Below are positions 1 through 11,236 of a DNA stretch of 64,000 nt, piece after piece (the stretch's first letter is position 1; every line of letters starts with the position of its first letter). The DNA comes from Kofleriaceae bacterium (GTDB lineage Bacteria; Myxococcota_A; Polyangia; Haliangiales; Haliangiaceae): contig JAGPCY010000005.1 of the NCBI GenBank assembly GCA_018057825.1, positions 124,001-188,000 of the forward strand. The letters are read 5' to 3'. The notes below the pieces were generated by a model. That model saw nothing but the letters and a program-made list of their open reading frames with translations, had not been told where the DNA came from and searched no databases. Made by a program: the position numbers and the translations under genes.

Positions 1-1
1 C

Positions 2-544
2 CTACGCGGCCTCCCCGATGCGCTCGGCCACCGCGTAGCGCGAGACCACGGTTCCGTTCGGATACATCCGCGCGTCGCGCAGCGTCAGGCGGGTCGACGG
101 GATCGCCGCGCCGAACAGCGCGACGCCACCGCCCAGGAGCAGCGGCGCCTGTTTGACGATGAGCGCGTCGATCAGCCCGGCGCCAAACAGTGTCGCCGCG
201 AGCTGGCCCCCGCCGCACAAGTAGATCGGTCGGTCGGCGGTCCGGCGCAGCTCGGCGATCCGGGCGACCACGTCGTCGCCGATCACCTCGATCGCGGGAT
301 CGGGCGGGGTGGTCAGGACCCGCGAGACCACGATCGAGCGCAGGGTCGGGTACGGGTTGGTCACCCCATGGGCCAGGCCCACCTCGTAGGTCCGTCGACC
401 CATGAGGACGGTGCCGTAGTCGGAGAGCGACGCGAAATAGTCGGCGATGTGATCGCCGACGGTGGGGAACGCGGACCAGGACCCATCCGGGCTGGCGATG
501 AAGCCGTCGACCGAGGTGGCGACGTGATAGACGATCGGGGACAT
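2..544 (-). CDS. Dihydrofolate reductase-family (RibD C-terminal fold) protein
   Basis: This 180-residue protein has the DHFR/RibD C-terminal fold. It opens with a xxVATSVDGFIA strand-loop, followed by a VLMGRRTYEV segment (family pattern hxxGRxTYE), a CGGGQLAATLF nucleotide-binding turn and LLLGGGVALF near the end. Family members reduce pterin, pyrimidine or related substrates with NADPH; the substrate here is unknown. I chose the ATG at 542-544 because GGAGG lies 7 nt upstream, so the longer ORF (12 extra codons) is unlikely. Length is normal for the stand-alone YwjB/YyaP-like group. It stands alone at the window edge and is not the folate-pathway DHFR. Confidence 0.85.
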   Translation of the reverse strand: MSPIVYHVATSVDGFIASPDGSWSAFPTVGDHIADYFASLSDYGTVLMGRRTYEVGLAHGVTNPYPTLRSIVVSRVLTTPPDPAIEVIGDDVVARIAELRRTADRPIYLCGGGQLAATLFGAGLIDALIVKQAPLLLGGGVALFGAAIPSTRLTLRDARMYPNGTVVSRYAVAERIGEAA

Positions 545-723
545 AGGGACCTCCACGGCGAGGGCATGCCTCGCCGACAAGCAGCGTTGATCGGTGCGCT
601 CCGCGAGGAGCGACAGAGCGTGGGATCAGCGCAAGGAGGTCATTGCCGGCGCAGGCGGCTGCGCCGTCGAATACTGTGCGGGAGGTCACGTCGTCGCGCA
701 AGCCCGATCGAGTCGCGGTGCGC

Positions 724-729
724 TACCCT
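724..729 (+). promoter_or_regulatory. TACCCT box, leaderless -10 candidate
   Basis: TACCCT ends 6 nt before the ATG at 736, so transcription would begin at or beside the start codon. No Shine-Dalgarno sequence is present. It belongs to a set of matching boxes in this window. Confidence 0.5.
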
Positions 730-735
730 CGGCGC

Positions 736-1296
736 ATGGTGATCCTCCGGCGCGGCTGGGTTGCGTCGCGGCGAACCGCGCCGGTCGCGCTGGTCGCCGT
801 CCTCGGTGCGATCGCCCCCGCCGCGGCGCAGCCGCCCGCGCGCGGGCCGGTCCAGCTCGCGGTGGGCGCGTCGGCGTGGCACCTGTGGTCGTACAACGGT
901 GGGACCGAGACCCGCCGCGATCTGGCCGTGGGCGGTGGCCTCGGCTGGGCCGTGCGACCGGAGCTCACGATCGGCCTGGGCGTCGAGCACGCCGTCGACC
1001 AGCCAGAGACCCAAGGGCAGACCTACCTGAGCGGGCTGGTCCGCGCGCGCCTGCCGCGTGGGCTCCTGGTCACGGCGGAGCTGGTGACCGGGCGGATCCA
1101 CGTCGCCCATCGCGGCGACTACACCGTGCTGGGCGGCGGCGCGCGGCTCGGCTACGCCGTGGCCCTCGACCGCGGGGTCGAGCTCCACGGCTGGGTCGGG
1201 GGCCGGTGGTTCGCGACCTTCGAGGACGCGTCGAGCTATGAGGCGCCGTCGATGCCGGCGATCGCGCTCGGCCTCGACGTCCTGTGGTCGCCCTGA
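736..1296 (+). CDS. Exported protein, probable outer-membrane beta-barrel
   Basis: The 186-residue product begins with an Arg-rich n-region and a hydrophobic stretch ending in AAAQ (about residues 1-31), a typical Sec signal peptide. The mature part alternates aromatic/hydrophobic strands with Gly turns (LAVGASAWHLWSY, AVGGGLGWAV, LTIGLGVEHAV, TYLSGLVRARL) and ends with a strand closing in W-S-P. This resembles small 8-stranded outer-membrane barrels. The ATG at 736 is preferred over the upstream in-frame start at 643 because it begins at the signal peptide and has a TACCCT box 6 nt upstream. Function is unknown; the barrel is inferred from pattern only. Confidence 0.65.
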   Translation: MVILRRGWVASRRTAPVALVAVLGAIAPAAAQPPARGPVQLAVGASAWHLWSYNGGTETRRDLAVGGGLGWAVRPELTIGLGVEHAVDQPETQGQTYLSGLVRARLPRGLLVTAELVTGRIHVAHRGDYTVLGGGARLGYAVALDRGVELHGWVGGRWFATFEDASSYEAPSMPAIALGLDVLWSP

Positions 1297-1378
1297 CCGC
1301 TCGTCGGCGCGATCGCAGCGTCGATCGGCGGCCCCACGTTGCCGTCGACGCCTGCCAGTGCGACCTTCGCACCTGACG

Positions 1379-1747
1379 ATGGAGCGAGCGCGCCCGATCG
1401 CCCGCGGCGACCTGTACTGGATCGCGGCGGATGACAGCCGCGGCCCGGCGCCGCCCTACGCTCACCCTCACGTGGTGGTCCAGGACGACGTCCTCAACCG
1501 ATCGCGGATCTCGACCGTGGTGGTGTGCGCGTTGACCAGCGATCTGCGCAAGGCCGCGGAGCCGGGCAACGTCCTCCTCGACCCTGGCGAGGGCGGGCTG
1601 CCGCGGCCGAGCGTGGTGGTGGTCTCCCAGATCGACGCGGTCGACAAGCGACGCCTGGGGGCCTACATCGGCCAGCTCTCGGCGGCTCGCGTCGACGCCG
1701 TGCTCGACGGCCTGGGCTTTCTCCAGCGGGCGTTCCTCGATCGCTAG
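1379..1747 (+). CDS. MazF/PemK-family endoribonuclease-like toxin
   Basis: The 122-residue protein fits PemK/MazF. The N-terminal RGDLYWIAADD strand corresponds to the family RGxIhWVDL segment. HPHVVVQDDVLNRS corresponds to RPhlVlsxxxxN, followed by STVVVCALTSDLRK and a C-terminal VVVVSQIDAVDKRRLG, where family members carry the Q-h-x-x-h-D...L motif. Family members cleave mRNA and are normally neutralised by an antitoxin encoded just upstream. No antitoxin ORF is visible in the 82 bp between this gene and 1296, so it is an orphan here. Its TAG stop overlaps the stop of the convergent DUF1801 gene in the sequence CTAG (1744-1747). Confidence 0.8.
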   Translation: MERARPIARGDLYWIAADDSRGPAPPYAHPHVVVQDDVLNRSRISTVVVCALTSDLRKAAEPGNVLLDPGEGGLPRPSVVVVSQIDAVDKRRLGAYIGQLSAARVDAVLDGLGFLQRAFLDR

Positions 1748-2184
1748 CCGACCCGCCGACCGCGCCCGCGGGTCGTGGCGGGCGTCCTGCGCCGCGGCGC
1801 CGGGCGGGCGGCGGCCTTGGCCGCGACCTGGGCCAGGCGCCAGCGGACCAGCGACCGCACCAGCGCCACCGGCAGCCGCCCGTCGAGCGGGAGCTGGATC
1901 GCGCCCTTCGAGCACGCGTAGCCGGCGAGCTTCTCCGCGAAGGCCTCGATCGCCGCCGGCCCTGGGTAGACCCCGACGTGACCCGCGAAGCCGCCGAGGT
2001 GGATCAGGTTCTCGCCCTGGTGCCAGGTCGGCAGGCCGTAGGCGATGCGCTCGGTGGCGTCGGGCGCCGCCACGCGGACCACCGCGACCAGGCGGCGCAG
2101 GCGTTCCTGGGACGGCGCGGGCGCCGCCGCGACGTAGCCGTCGATGGTCTTGGCCGCGCCGGGCGAGCGCTTGGTCGGCTTCAT
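1744..2184 (-). CDS. DUF1801 (YdhG-like) domain protein
   Basis: The 146-residue product matches DUF1801/YdhG-like proteins, a YjbR-like alpha/beta fold often annotated as iron-chaperone-like. It has IDGYVAAAPAPSQERL, then AAPDATERIAYGLPTW (family pattern EhIxYGhPxhxxxG), NLIHLGGFAGHVGVYPGP and CSKGAIQLPLDGRLP. A basic Arg/Thr/Ala-rich tail of about 20 residues follows. The ATG at 2184 gives a KPTKRSPGAAKTID start that fits the family. The CACGCT hexamer ending 6 nt upstream is a weak match to the leaderless box. Molecular function is not established. Confidence 0.8.
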   Translation of the reverse strand: MKPTKRSPGAAKTIDGYVAAAPAPSQERLRRLVAVVRVAAPDATERIAYGLPTWHQGENLIHLGGFAGHVGVYPGPAAIEAFAEKLAGYACSKGAIQLPLDGRLPVALVRSLVRWRLAQVAAKAAARPAPRRRTPATTRGRGRRVG

Positions 2185-2219
2185 CGCCCGAGCGTGCCAC
2201 GTCGCGGGCGCTCGCGGCG

Positions 2220-2489
2220 CTAGCGACGGCGCGCGCGCTCGTCGCGCCGCCGCAGCCACAGGCGGTGGAGCCCGAGCAGGAGCATCGCGCCCAGCACCGA
2301 GGCCACGAGCCCGGCGCGCTGATCGTGGGCGTACCAGCCGCCCGCGATGCCCAGGCCGCGCGCCACGATCGCGCCCAGCACGCCGAGGAGCGACGTCACC
2401 AGGAGGCCGCGTGGACCGCGCCCCGGCATGAGCAAGCGCGCCAGGGCGCCCACCACCAGGCCGACGAACAGGATCCAGAAGATCGACAT
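2220..2489 (-). CDS. GlsB/YeaQ/YmgE-family stress membrane protein
   Basis: The 89-residue protein has the transglycosylase-associated/GlsB family layout: an N-terminal helix (IFWILFVGLVVGALARLLMPG), a short turn, a second Gly-rich helix (LLVTSLLGVLGAIVARGLG) and a third (LVASVLGAMLLLGLHRLWL), ending in a basic RRRDERARRR tail. Family members are small inner-membrane proteins induced by stress. The internal ATG at 2489 starts exactly at the first helix; the longer in-frame extension is Arg-rich and implausible. TACCGA lies 7 nt upstream. Confidence 0.8.
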   Translation of the reverse strand: MSIFWILFVGLVVGALARLLMPGRGPRGLLVTSLLGVLGAIVARGLGIAGGWYAHDQRAGLVASVLGAMLLLGLHRLWLRRRDERARRR

Positions 2490-2634
2490 GGTGCTCTCGG
2501 TAATCACGATCGCCCGGGCGCGAAAGGGCCTCGGCCGCGGCGCCCTCGCTCGCGCGTCGGCGCGGCGCATGCGAGAGTCCCGCCGCCGCCGCGCGGTCCA
2601 CCTCCGTCGAGGTTCCGAGGCGGCGCCGTGACCG

Positions 2635-3558
2635 ATGTCGCCCACCACCCGCGCCCAGCTCACGATCCACGCCTGCGTCGTCCTGTGGGGCTTCACGGCG
2701 ATCCTCGGCAAGGCGATCTCGTTGCCGGCGCTGCCGCTGGTGTGGTGGCGCATGACCCTGGTCGCCGGACTCCTGGCGCTGACCCCGCGCGTATGGCGCG
2801 GCGTGCGAGCGATGCCGCGGCGCCTGATCGTGGCCTACGTCGCGATCGGCGTCGTGGTCGCCGTCCACTGGCTGACCTTCTACGCCGCGATCAAGGCGTC
2901 GAACGCCTCGGTCGGCGCCACCTGCATGGCGCTGGCGCCGGTGTTCCTGGCGGTGATCGAGCCGATCGTGAGCCGGCGGCCCTTCGAGCCGCGCGAGCTC
3001 TTGCTCGGCCTGGCGGTCGTGCCCGGGGTCGCCCTCGTGGTCGGCGGCGTCACCGCCGAGTACCGGCTCGGCATCGTGTTCGGCGCCATCTCGGCGGCCC
3101 TGGCGGCGCTCTTCGGCGCGCTCAACAAGCGGCTGGCCACCCACGGCGATCCCCTCGCCATCACCTGGCTCGAGCTCGGCGCGGGCGCGCTCCTCGTGAC
3201 CGCCCTGGCGCCGCTCCTCGCCGGCGACGCCCCGGCCTTCGTCGCGCCCGGCGCGCGCGATCTGCTCATGCTCCTCGCGCTGGCGATCGGCTGCACGATC
3301 ATCCCGTTCAGCTTGTCGCTCATCGCGCTGCGGCACCTGTCGGCCTTCGCGACCACCCTGGCGATCAACCTCGAGCCGGTCTACGCGGTGCTCTTGGCCA
3401 TCCCGCTTTTCGGCGAGGACCGCGAGCTGTCGGTCAGCTTCTATCTGGGCGTCGCGATCATCCTCGGCGCCGTCGTCCTGCATCCGCGGCTGGTCGCGCG
3501 CACGCGCGGAGCGAGCGAGGGCGGGGGCGAGGGCGAGCGGAGGGACGCGGGCGGGTAG
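2635..3558 (+). CDS. EamA/DMT-superfamily permease
   Basis: The 307-residue protein has ten hydrophobic segments in two five-helix halves, the drug/metabolite transporter (EamA) layout. The first half begins CVVLWGFTAILGKAI with the family's VLWG motif; the second includes ALAALFGALNKRL and ATTLAINLEPVYAVLL, matching the conserved NLEPV segment of EamA helix 9. Substrate is unknown. The C-terminal tail is Arg/Gly-rich. A long hexamer array begins 5 nt after its TAG stop and separates it from the kinase gene. Confidence 0.9.
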   Translation: MSPTTRAQLTIHACVVLWGFTAILGKAISLPALPLVWWRMTLVAGLLALTPRVWRGVRAMPRRLIVAYVAIGVVVAVHWLTFYAAIKASNASVGATCMALAPVFLAVIEPIVSRRPFEPRELLLGLAVVPGVALVVGGVTAEYRLGIVFGAISAALAALFGALNKRLATHGDPLAITWLELGAGALLVTALAPLLAGDAPAFVAPGARDLLMLLALAIGCTIIPFSLSLIALRHLSAFATTLAINLEPVYAVLLAIPLFGEDRELSVSFYLGVAIILGAVVLHPRLVARTRGASEGGGEGERRDAGG

Positions 3559-3562
3559 AGCA

Positions 3563-3722
<160 letters not shown>

Positions 3723-3745
3723 CGGAAACGCGGTATGACGGCGCG

Positions 3746-5053
<1,308 letters not shown>

Positions 5054-5098
5054 GTGCCCGCGGTAAGGCGGGAAAGCTCGCGGTCGGTCGAGTTGCGC

Positions 5099-5104
5099 TA
5101 GGCT
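5099..5104 (+). promoter_or_regulatory. TAGGCT box, leaderless -10 candidate
   Basis: TAGGCT ends 8 nt before the ATG at 5113 of the MoxR gene. It lies 46 bp after the kinase stop, so the MoxR/VWA pair may have its own promoter. Confidence 0.45.
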
Positions 5105-5112
5105 GTCGGGTG

Positions 5113-5930
5113 ATGGCCTTCGATCAGTTCACCGGCACGGACACCTACATCGCCTCGGACGAGCTGCGCCACTCGGTCAACGTCGCGGTCGCGCTGGGCC
5201 GCCCGCTCCTGGTCCGCGGCGAGCCCGGCACCGGCAAGACGCTCCTGGCCGAGAACCTGGCCCGCGCCCTCGACCTGCCGCTCCTGCGCTGGCACGTCAA
5301 GTCGACGACCAAGGCCAAGGACGGCCTGTACGTCTACGACACCGTGGCCCGCCTCCACGACAGCCGGTTCGGCGACGGCGACGTCAAGGACGTGTCGCGG
5401 TACATCAAGCTCGGTCCGCTGGGCGAGGCCCTGGCCGCCGACTCGCGCCGGGTCCTCCTGATCGACGAGATCGACAAGGCCGACCTCGAGTTCCCCAACG
5501 ATCTGTGGCTCGAGCTCGACGCGATGCGGTTCCGCATCGACGAGACCGGCCGCGAGGTGGTGGCGCGCGAGCGGCCGATCGTGATCATCACCTCCAACAA
5601 CGAGAAGGAGCTGCCCGACGCCTTCCTCCGTCGGTGCGTCTTCCACTACATCGAGTTCCCGAACCGCGAGCTGATGGCGCGGATCGTCCGGGTCCACCAC
5701 CCCGACCTGACCGACAAGGTGCTCGATCAGTGCCTCGAGGTGTTCTTCGGCCTGCGCGCGACGCCCAAGCTGCGCAAGCGCCCGACCACCTCCGAGCTGA
5801 TCGACTGGATCTGCGCGCTGCAGAAGGCGGGCGTCGACCTGGGGCGGATCGGCGGCGGCATCCCGTTCCTCGGGACGCTGCTCAAGACCGAGCAGGACGT
5901 CGAGCTCCTGGGCAAGCGGGCCAAGGCCTG

Positions 5931-5931
<1 letters not shown>
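5113..5931 (+). CDS. MoxR-family AAA+ ATPase
   Basis: The 272-residue AAA+ protein has Walker A GEPGTGKT near residue 36, Walker [11 protein letters not shown], sensor-1 [18 protein letters not shown] with an arginine finger, and a TSELIDWI lid. This is the MoxR/CoxD type that acts as a chaperone remodelling VWA-partnered complexes. The gene is followed without a gap by a VWA protein (TGATG, one base shared), the classical MoxR-VWA pairing. Residues 1-20 ([20 protein letters not shown]) fit the family. The client is unknown; no carbon-monoxide dehydrogenase or methanol dehydrogenase lies beside it. Confidence 0.92.
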
Positions 5932-7154
<1,223 letters not shown>

Positions 7155-7174
7155 CGCCGCGGTCCGGCGACCCC

Positions 7175-7213
7175 CGCTACGCCGGCCCGCTACGCCGGCC
7201 CGCTACTCCGGCA
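7175..7213 (+). repeat. 13-bp tandem repeat at a gene end
   Basis: Three units beginning CGCTACGCCGGCC (second at 7188, third from 7201 and imperfect). The third unit carries the stop codon of the minus-strand lipoprotein, so the repeat forms the convergent junction between the VWA gene and that gene. Confidence 0.8.
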
Positions 7214-7736
7214 GATCGATGAACGGGATGCGGCCGTTGGCCAGGCGGCCGTCGCCGTTGGGGATGTAGGCCATGGGCGCGGTGGTGTTGGCCCCGCCGT
7301 AGCGGAAGATGAGCTGATCGCCGGCGGCGTCGACGATCGCCGGCGCCGTGAACCGCATCTCGTAGGCCTGGGCGTCGAAGCCGACCGGCCGCGGATCGAA
7401 GTGCTGCAGGGCCGTGCCGATCATGACCTCGCCGCCGCCGGCGCGGCGCACCAGGAGCTCGAAGGTCACGTCGACCGGCTGGGTGATGATGCCGTCGGCG
7501 ACGAGCAACCACTCGCCGGCGGGGACGTCGGTGCGCAGCGTGAACTCAGCCTCTTGGGGACTCCCGGCCCCCACTCCTGGCGCTCAAAACGGTGGTGGTT
7601 CGGTGGTGACCAGGCGGACCTGGGTCTCCGAGCCATCGAGGGCGAGCCAGACCTTGCCGGGGTTGCGCTCGGTCGGCGCGTCATCGGAGCAGGCGGCGAG
7701 GACGACCAGGGCGACGGCGAGGGTGGGGCGGCTCAT
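7203..7736 (-). pseudogene. Lipoprotein gene split by an in-frame TGA
   Basis: One reading frame of 177 codons is interrupted by a single TGA at 7584-7586. The first 50 codons encode a lipoprotein start (VALVVLAAC with Cys15, then SDDAPTE and VWLALDGSETQVRL). The 126 codons after the TGA continue an ordered beta-rich domain (EFTLRTDVPAGEWLLVADG, YEMRFTAP, LIFRYGG). No frameshift is needed to join them. The ATG overlaps the TGA stop of the upstream methyltransferase (ATGA, 7733-7736). Either the gene is a recent nonsense pseudogene, or the TGA is a sequence error or is read through. A GTG at 7572-7574 could restart translation but has no signal peptide. Function unknown. Confidence 0.6.
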
Positions 7737-8401
7737 GGGGTCTTTCCTGGGCGAGGCGGCCGCGCAAACAGTGCCACGAACTGACCGGGGATGTCGTTGA
7801 TCTCGGTCACGACCTGGAAGCCGACGCTGGCCGCCGCCGCCATGGCCGCGGCCCGGTGCTGGACCCGGTTGGTGATGGCCAGCCGACCGTCGGGCTTGAG
7901 GGCGGGAGCGGCCTTCGACAGCCACGCCACGCGATCGTCGAAGTAGTGATCGACCTGGGCCAGGAGGATCATGTCGTAACGGCCAGCCTCGAGCCCGGGG
8001 TCGGCGGGCTGGACCACGCGGGTCTCGACGACGGTGTCGAACCCGGCCGACTCCATGCGCGCGCCCAGGAACTTGAGCATCTCGCCGTCGATGTCGGTGG
8101 CGACGACCTTGCCGCCGGGGAAGACCGCGCGCGCGACGTGGACGGTCAGGAGCCCCGAGCCGGCGCCGACGTCGGCGACGCGCATGCCCGGGCGCAGGCC
8201 CAGGGCGGCGATGATGCGCTCCGGCTGCCGCTCCTGGTCGAACAGCGATTGATCGTCAGGCGCGGCGTCGGCGCTGCCGGCGTCGCGGGCCGCCGCTGAA
8301 CCGGCCGAGCCGGTCCCGGTGGTCGGGGGCGGCGTGGCCGACTTGTCGCCACACCCGGCGGCGACGGCGGCGACCAGGGCGAGGACGGACAGCGCACGCA
8401 C
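7733..8401 (-). CDS. Lipoprotein with class I SAM-methyltransferase fold
   Basis: The 222-residue protein has a lipoprotein signal (LVAAVAAGC, lipidated Cys17), a low-complexity Ser/Ala/Thr linker to about residue 50, then a Rossmann methyltransferase domain: RVADVGAGSGLL (motif I), KVVATDIDG (post-I acid), YDMILLAQVDHYF (motif II) and LKPDGRLAI. Export is odd because SAM is a cytoplasmic cofactor, although related signal-bearing methyltransferase-fold proteins exist in other proteobacteria. GTG start at 8401, supported by TAGCTT ending 7 nt upstream. It is coupled by a 4-bp overlap to the interrupted lipoprotein gene. Confidence 0.85.
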   Translation of the reverse strand: MRALSVLALVAAVAAGCGDKSATPPPTTGTGSAGSAAARDAGSADAAPDDQSLFDQERQPERIIAALGLRPGMRVADVGAGSGLLTVHVARAVFPGGKVVATDIDGEMLKFLGARMESAGFDTVVETRVVQPADPGLEAGRYDMILLAQVDHYFDDRVAWLSKAAPALKPDGRLAITNRVQHRAAAMAAAASVGFQVVTEINDIPGQFVALFARPPRPGKTP

Positions 8402-8408
8402 GCGCCGG

Positions 8409-8414
8409 AAGCTA
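8409..8414 (-). promoter_or_regulatory. TAGCTT box, leaderless -10 candidate
   Basis: On the minus strand TAGCTT ends 7 nt before the GTG at 8401, favouring that GTG over the next one 4 nt downstream. Confidence 0.45.
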
Positions 8415-8457
8415 CCGTCTACGCCGGCGCGTGTCGACCCACGCGGTCTAAAACGGC

Positions 8458-8849
8458 TCAGAACGGCTCGTCGAGGACGCCCTCGAGGTCGCCGTCGTCA
8501 TCATCGTCGTCGCGATCGTCGTCGTCGCCACCGCCGTGGCTCGGCAGCGGCGGGATCGCGCCGCGGTGGACCGCGGTCACGCCCGGGCAGGCCCGCGCGG
8601 TCGCCGGGTCCGGGGCGCCGCCGACGCAGGCCTTGGTCGCCGGCGGCAGGCCCGGGCGTTGACACTGATCGATCAGCTCGGCGGCGAAGGCCAGGACGTC
8701 GGCGCGGTTGGCCTCGGCGGTGGTCGCCAGCCAGCGCTCGCCGGCCACGCCGATCTCGCGGCAGGTCGCCGTCGGCGGCCGCGACGGACCACCTCGGCAG
8801 CCCGAGAGCGCGGCGATCGCGACCAGCGCGAGCGCAGCGCCGCGCGCCA

Positions 8850-8850
<1 letters not shown>
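8458..8850 (-). CDS. Small lipoprotein with acidic tail, coupled to clpX
   Basis: The 130-residue product has a lipobox at ALSGC (Cys18) and a mature region with three further cysteines (ATCREIGV, IDQCQRP, KACVGG) plus ARACPG, so two disulfides are possible. It ends in a Gly/Asp run (GGGDDDDRDDDDDD) and GDLEGVLDEPF. The ATG overlaps the clpX stop by one base (TGATG), so it is translated from the clpX message. I do not recognise the family. The Asp-rich tail could bind divalent cations; this is inference. Confidence 0.75.
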
Positions 8851-10058
<1,208 letters not shown>

Positions 10059-10194
10059 CCGGGTCCGATTCTTACATGGTCGGCGGCGACGGCAACAGGG
10101 GTGTGGCGGTTTGACGCGCCGGGTCAGAGGGAGCGATCACCTGACGCCGCTTCGCCGAGGGGGCCCACGGGCGCCGGGCCGGTGATCGGTGGGG

Positions 10195-10200
10195 TACTGT
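10195..10200 (+). promoter_or_regulatory. TACTGT box, leaderless -10 candidate
   Basis: TACTGT ends 7 nt before the ATG at 10208. The GTG at 10199 lies inside this box, so the ATG is the better start for corA. Confidence 0.45.
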
Positions 10201-10207
10201 GTCCGCG

Positions 10208-11167
10208 ATGTTCCGTGTCCTCGACCTTCGCCCCGATGGTCGCCTCGAGGTGTCCGAAGGGACCGACCACGTCCGTCCGCCCCATGACGGGACCGCGCGG
10301 TGGATCGACCTGATCACGCCGGACCCCGAGGCCCTGGCGGTCCTGCGTGAGCGCTTCGACTTCCACCCGCTGGCGATCGAGGACTGCAGCGCCTACGGCC
10401 TGCAGTCGAAGGTCGACGACTACGAGAAGTACCTGTTCGTCGTGATCCACGACTTCTCGGCCGATCCCGACGATCCCCTGGCGATCCAGATCCACGAGGT
10501 CCACGCCTTCGTCGGGGACAACTTCCTGGTCACCGTCCACGACAACCCGGTCGGCGATCACGAGAAGGTGTGGGAGCTGGCGCGGGCCGACAAGCGCCAG
10601 CTCGAGCGCGGACCGGCGTGGATCCTGTACCGCCAGCTCGACGCCATGATCACCGCCGCCGAGCCCCTGGTCGCGGATCTGCGGGCTCGCCTCGACGCCA
10701 TCGAGACCCAGGTGATCGAGGGCGAGCGGCGCCCGGATCTGGCCGAGGTCTTCCGCATCAAGCGCACCACGGTGGCCATGCGTCGGGTGGTGCGGCCGCT
10801 GCGCGACACGGTCGGCATCCTGCACCGCCGTTCCGACGAGCGGATCTCGACCCGGGTCGCCCTTCACCTGCGCGACGTCGCCGACCACGTCGGGCGCGTG
10901 GCCGACATGATCGAGGAGATCCGCGAGGTCGCGACCTCGGTGGTGGCCAGCCACCAGGCCCTCGAGGCCCAGCTCGCCAACCAGACGATCAAGCGGCTGA
11001 CGGTGTTCTCGGCGGTGTTCCTGCCGCTGTCGTTCATCGTCGGGTTCTTCGGGCAGAACTTCACGGACCTGCCCTACGACAGCCCGGGCTGGCTGGCCGT
11101 CATGCTGGCGTCCTTGGTGCTGGTGCCGGCCGGGCTGCTCGAGTGGTTCCGGCGCAACTGGCTGTGA
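10208..11167 (+). CDS. corA: CorA-family divalent cation channel
   Basis: The 319-residue protein has the CorA layout: a large cytoplasmic domain (RWIDLITPDPEAL, FHPLAIEDC), a long stalk helix (about residues 150-265) and two C-terminal membrane helices. The first ends FIVGFFGQNF, so the family GMN signature reads GQN, a substitution seen in a subset of CorA homologues. The second helix ends before a basic WFRRNWL tail. It should form a pentameric Mg2+/Co2+ channel in the inner membrane. An alternative GTG start lies 9 nt upstream (10199), but the TACTGT box favours the ATG. Confidence 0.9.
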   Translation: MFRVLDLRPDGRLEVSEGTDHVRPPHDGTARWIDLITPDPEALAVLRERFDFHPLAIEDCSAYGLQSKVDDYEKYLFVVIHDFSADPDDPLAIQIHEVHAFVGDNFLVTVHDNPVGDHEKVWELARADKRQLERGPAWILYRQLDAMITAAEPLVADLRARLDAIETQVIEGERRPDLAEVFRIKRTTVAMRRVVRPLRDTVGILHRRSDERISTRVALHLRDVADHVGRVADMIEEIREVATSVVASHQALEAQLANQTIKRLTVFSAVFLPLSFIVGFFGQNFTDLPYDSPGWLAVMLASLVLVPAGLLEWFRRNWL

Positions 11168-11192
11168 CGGTCGCGCGCGGGCGCGGGATGGA

Positions 11193-11200
11193 TATATGAT
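11193..11200 (+). promoter_or_regulatory. TATATGAT, candidate -10 of the PP2C gene
   Basis: An AT-rich TATATGAT in otherwise GC-rich DNA lies 36 bp upstream of the phosphatase ATG. TATGAT matches five of six bases of TATAAT. No convincing -35 is seen. Confidence 0.35.
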
Positions 11201-11236
11201 CGCCCGGATGCCAGGCGCCCGATCGGTGCGAGCGCG

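Noticed and set aside
7584-7586. Selenocysteine at the internal TGA
   Set aside because: The codon lies in a Pro-rich linker of a lipoprotein with no redox motif. The downstream hairpin is not a convincing SECIS, and no sel genes are in the window.
10199-10207. GTG at 10199 as the corA start
   Set aside because: It lies inside the TACTGT box; the ATG at 10208 has the preferred 7-nt spacing and adds no loss of family sequence.
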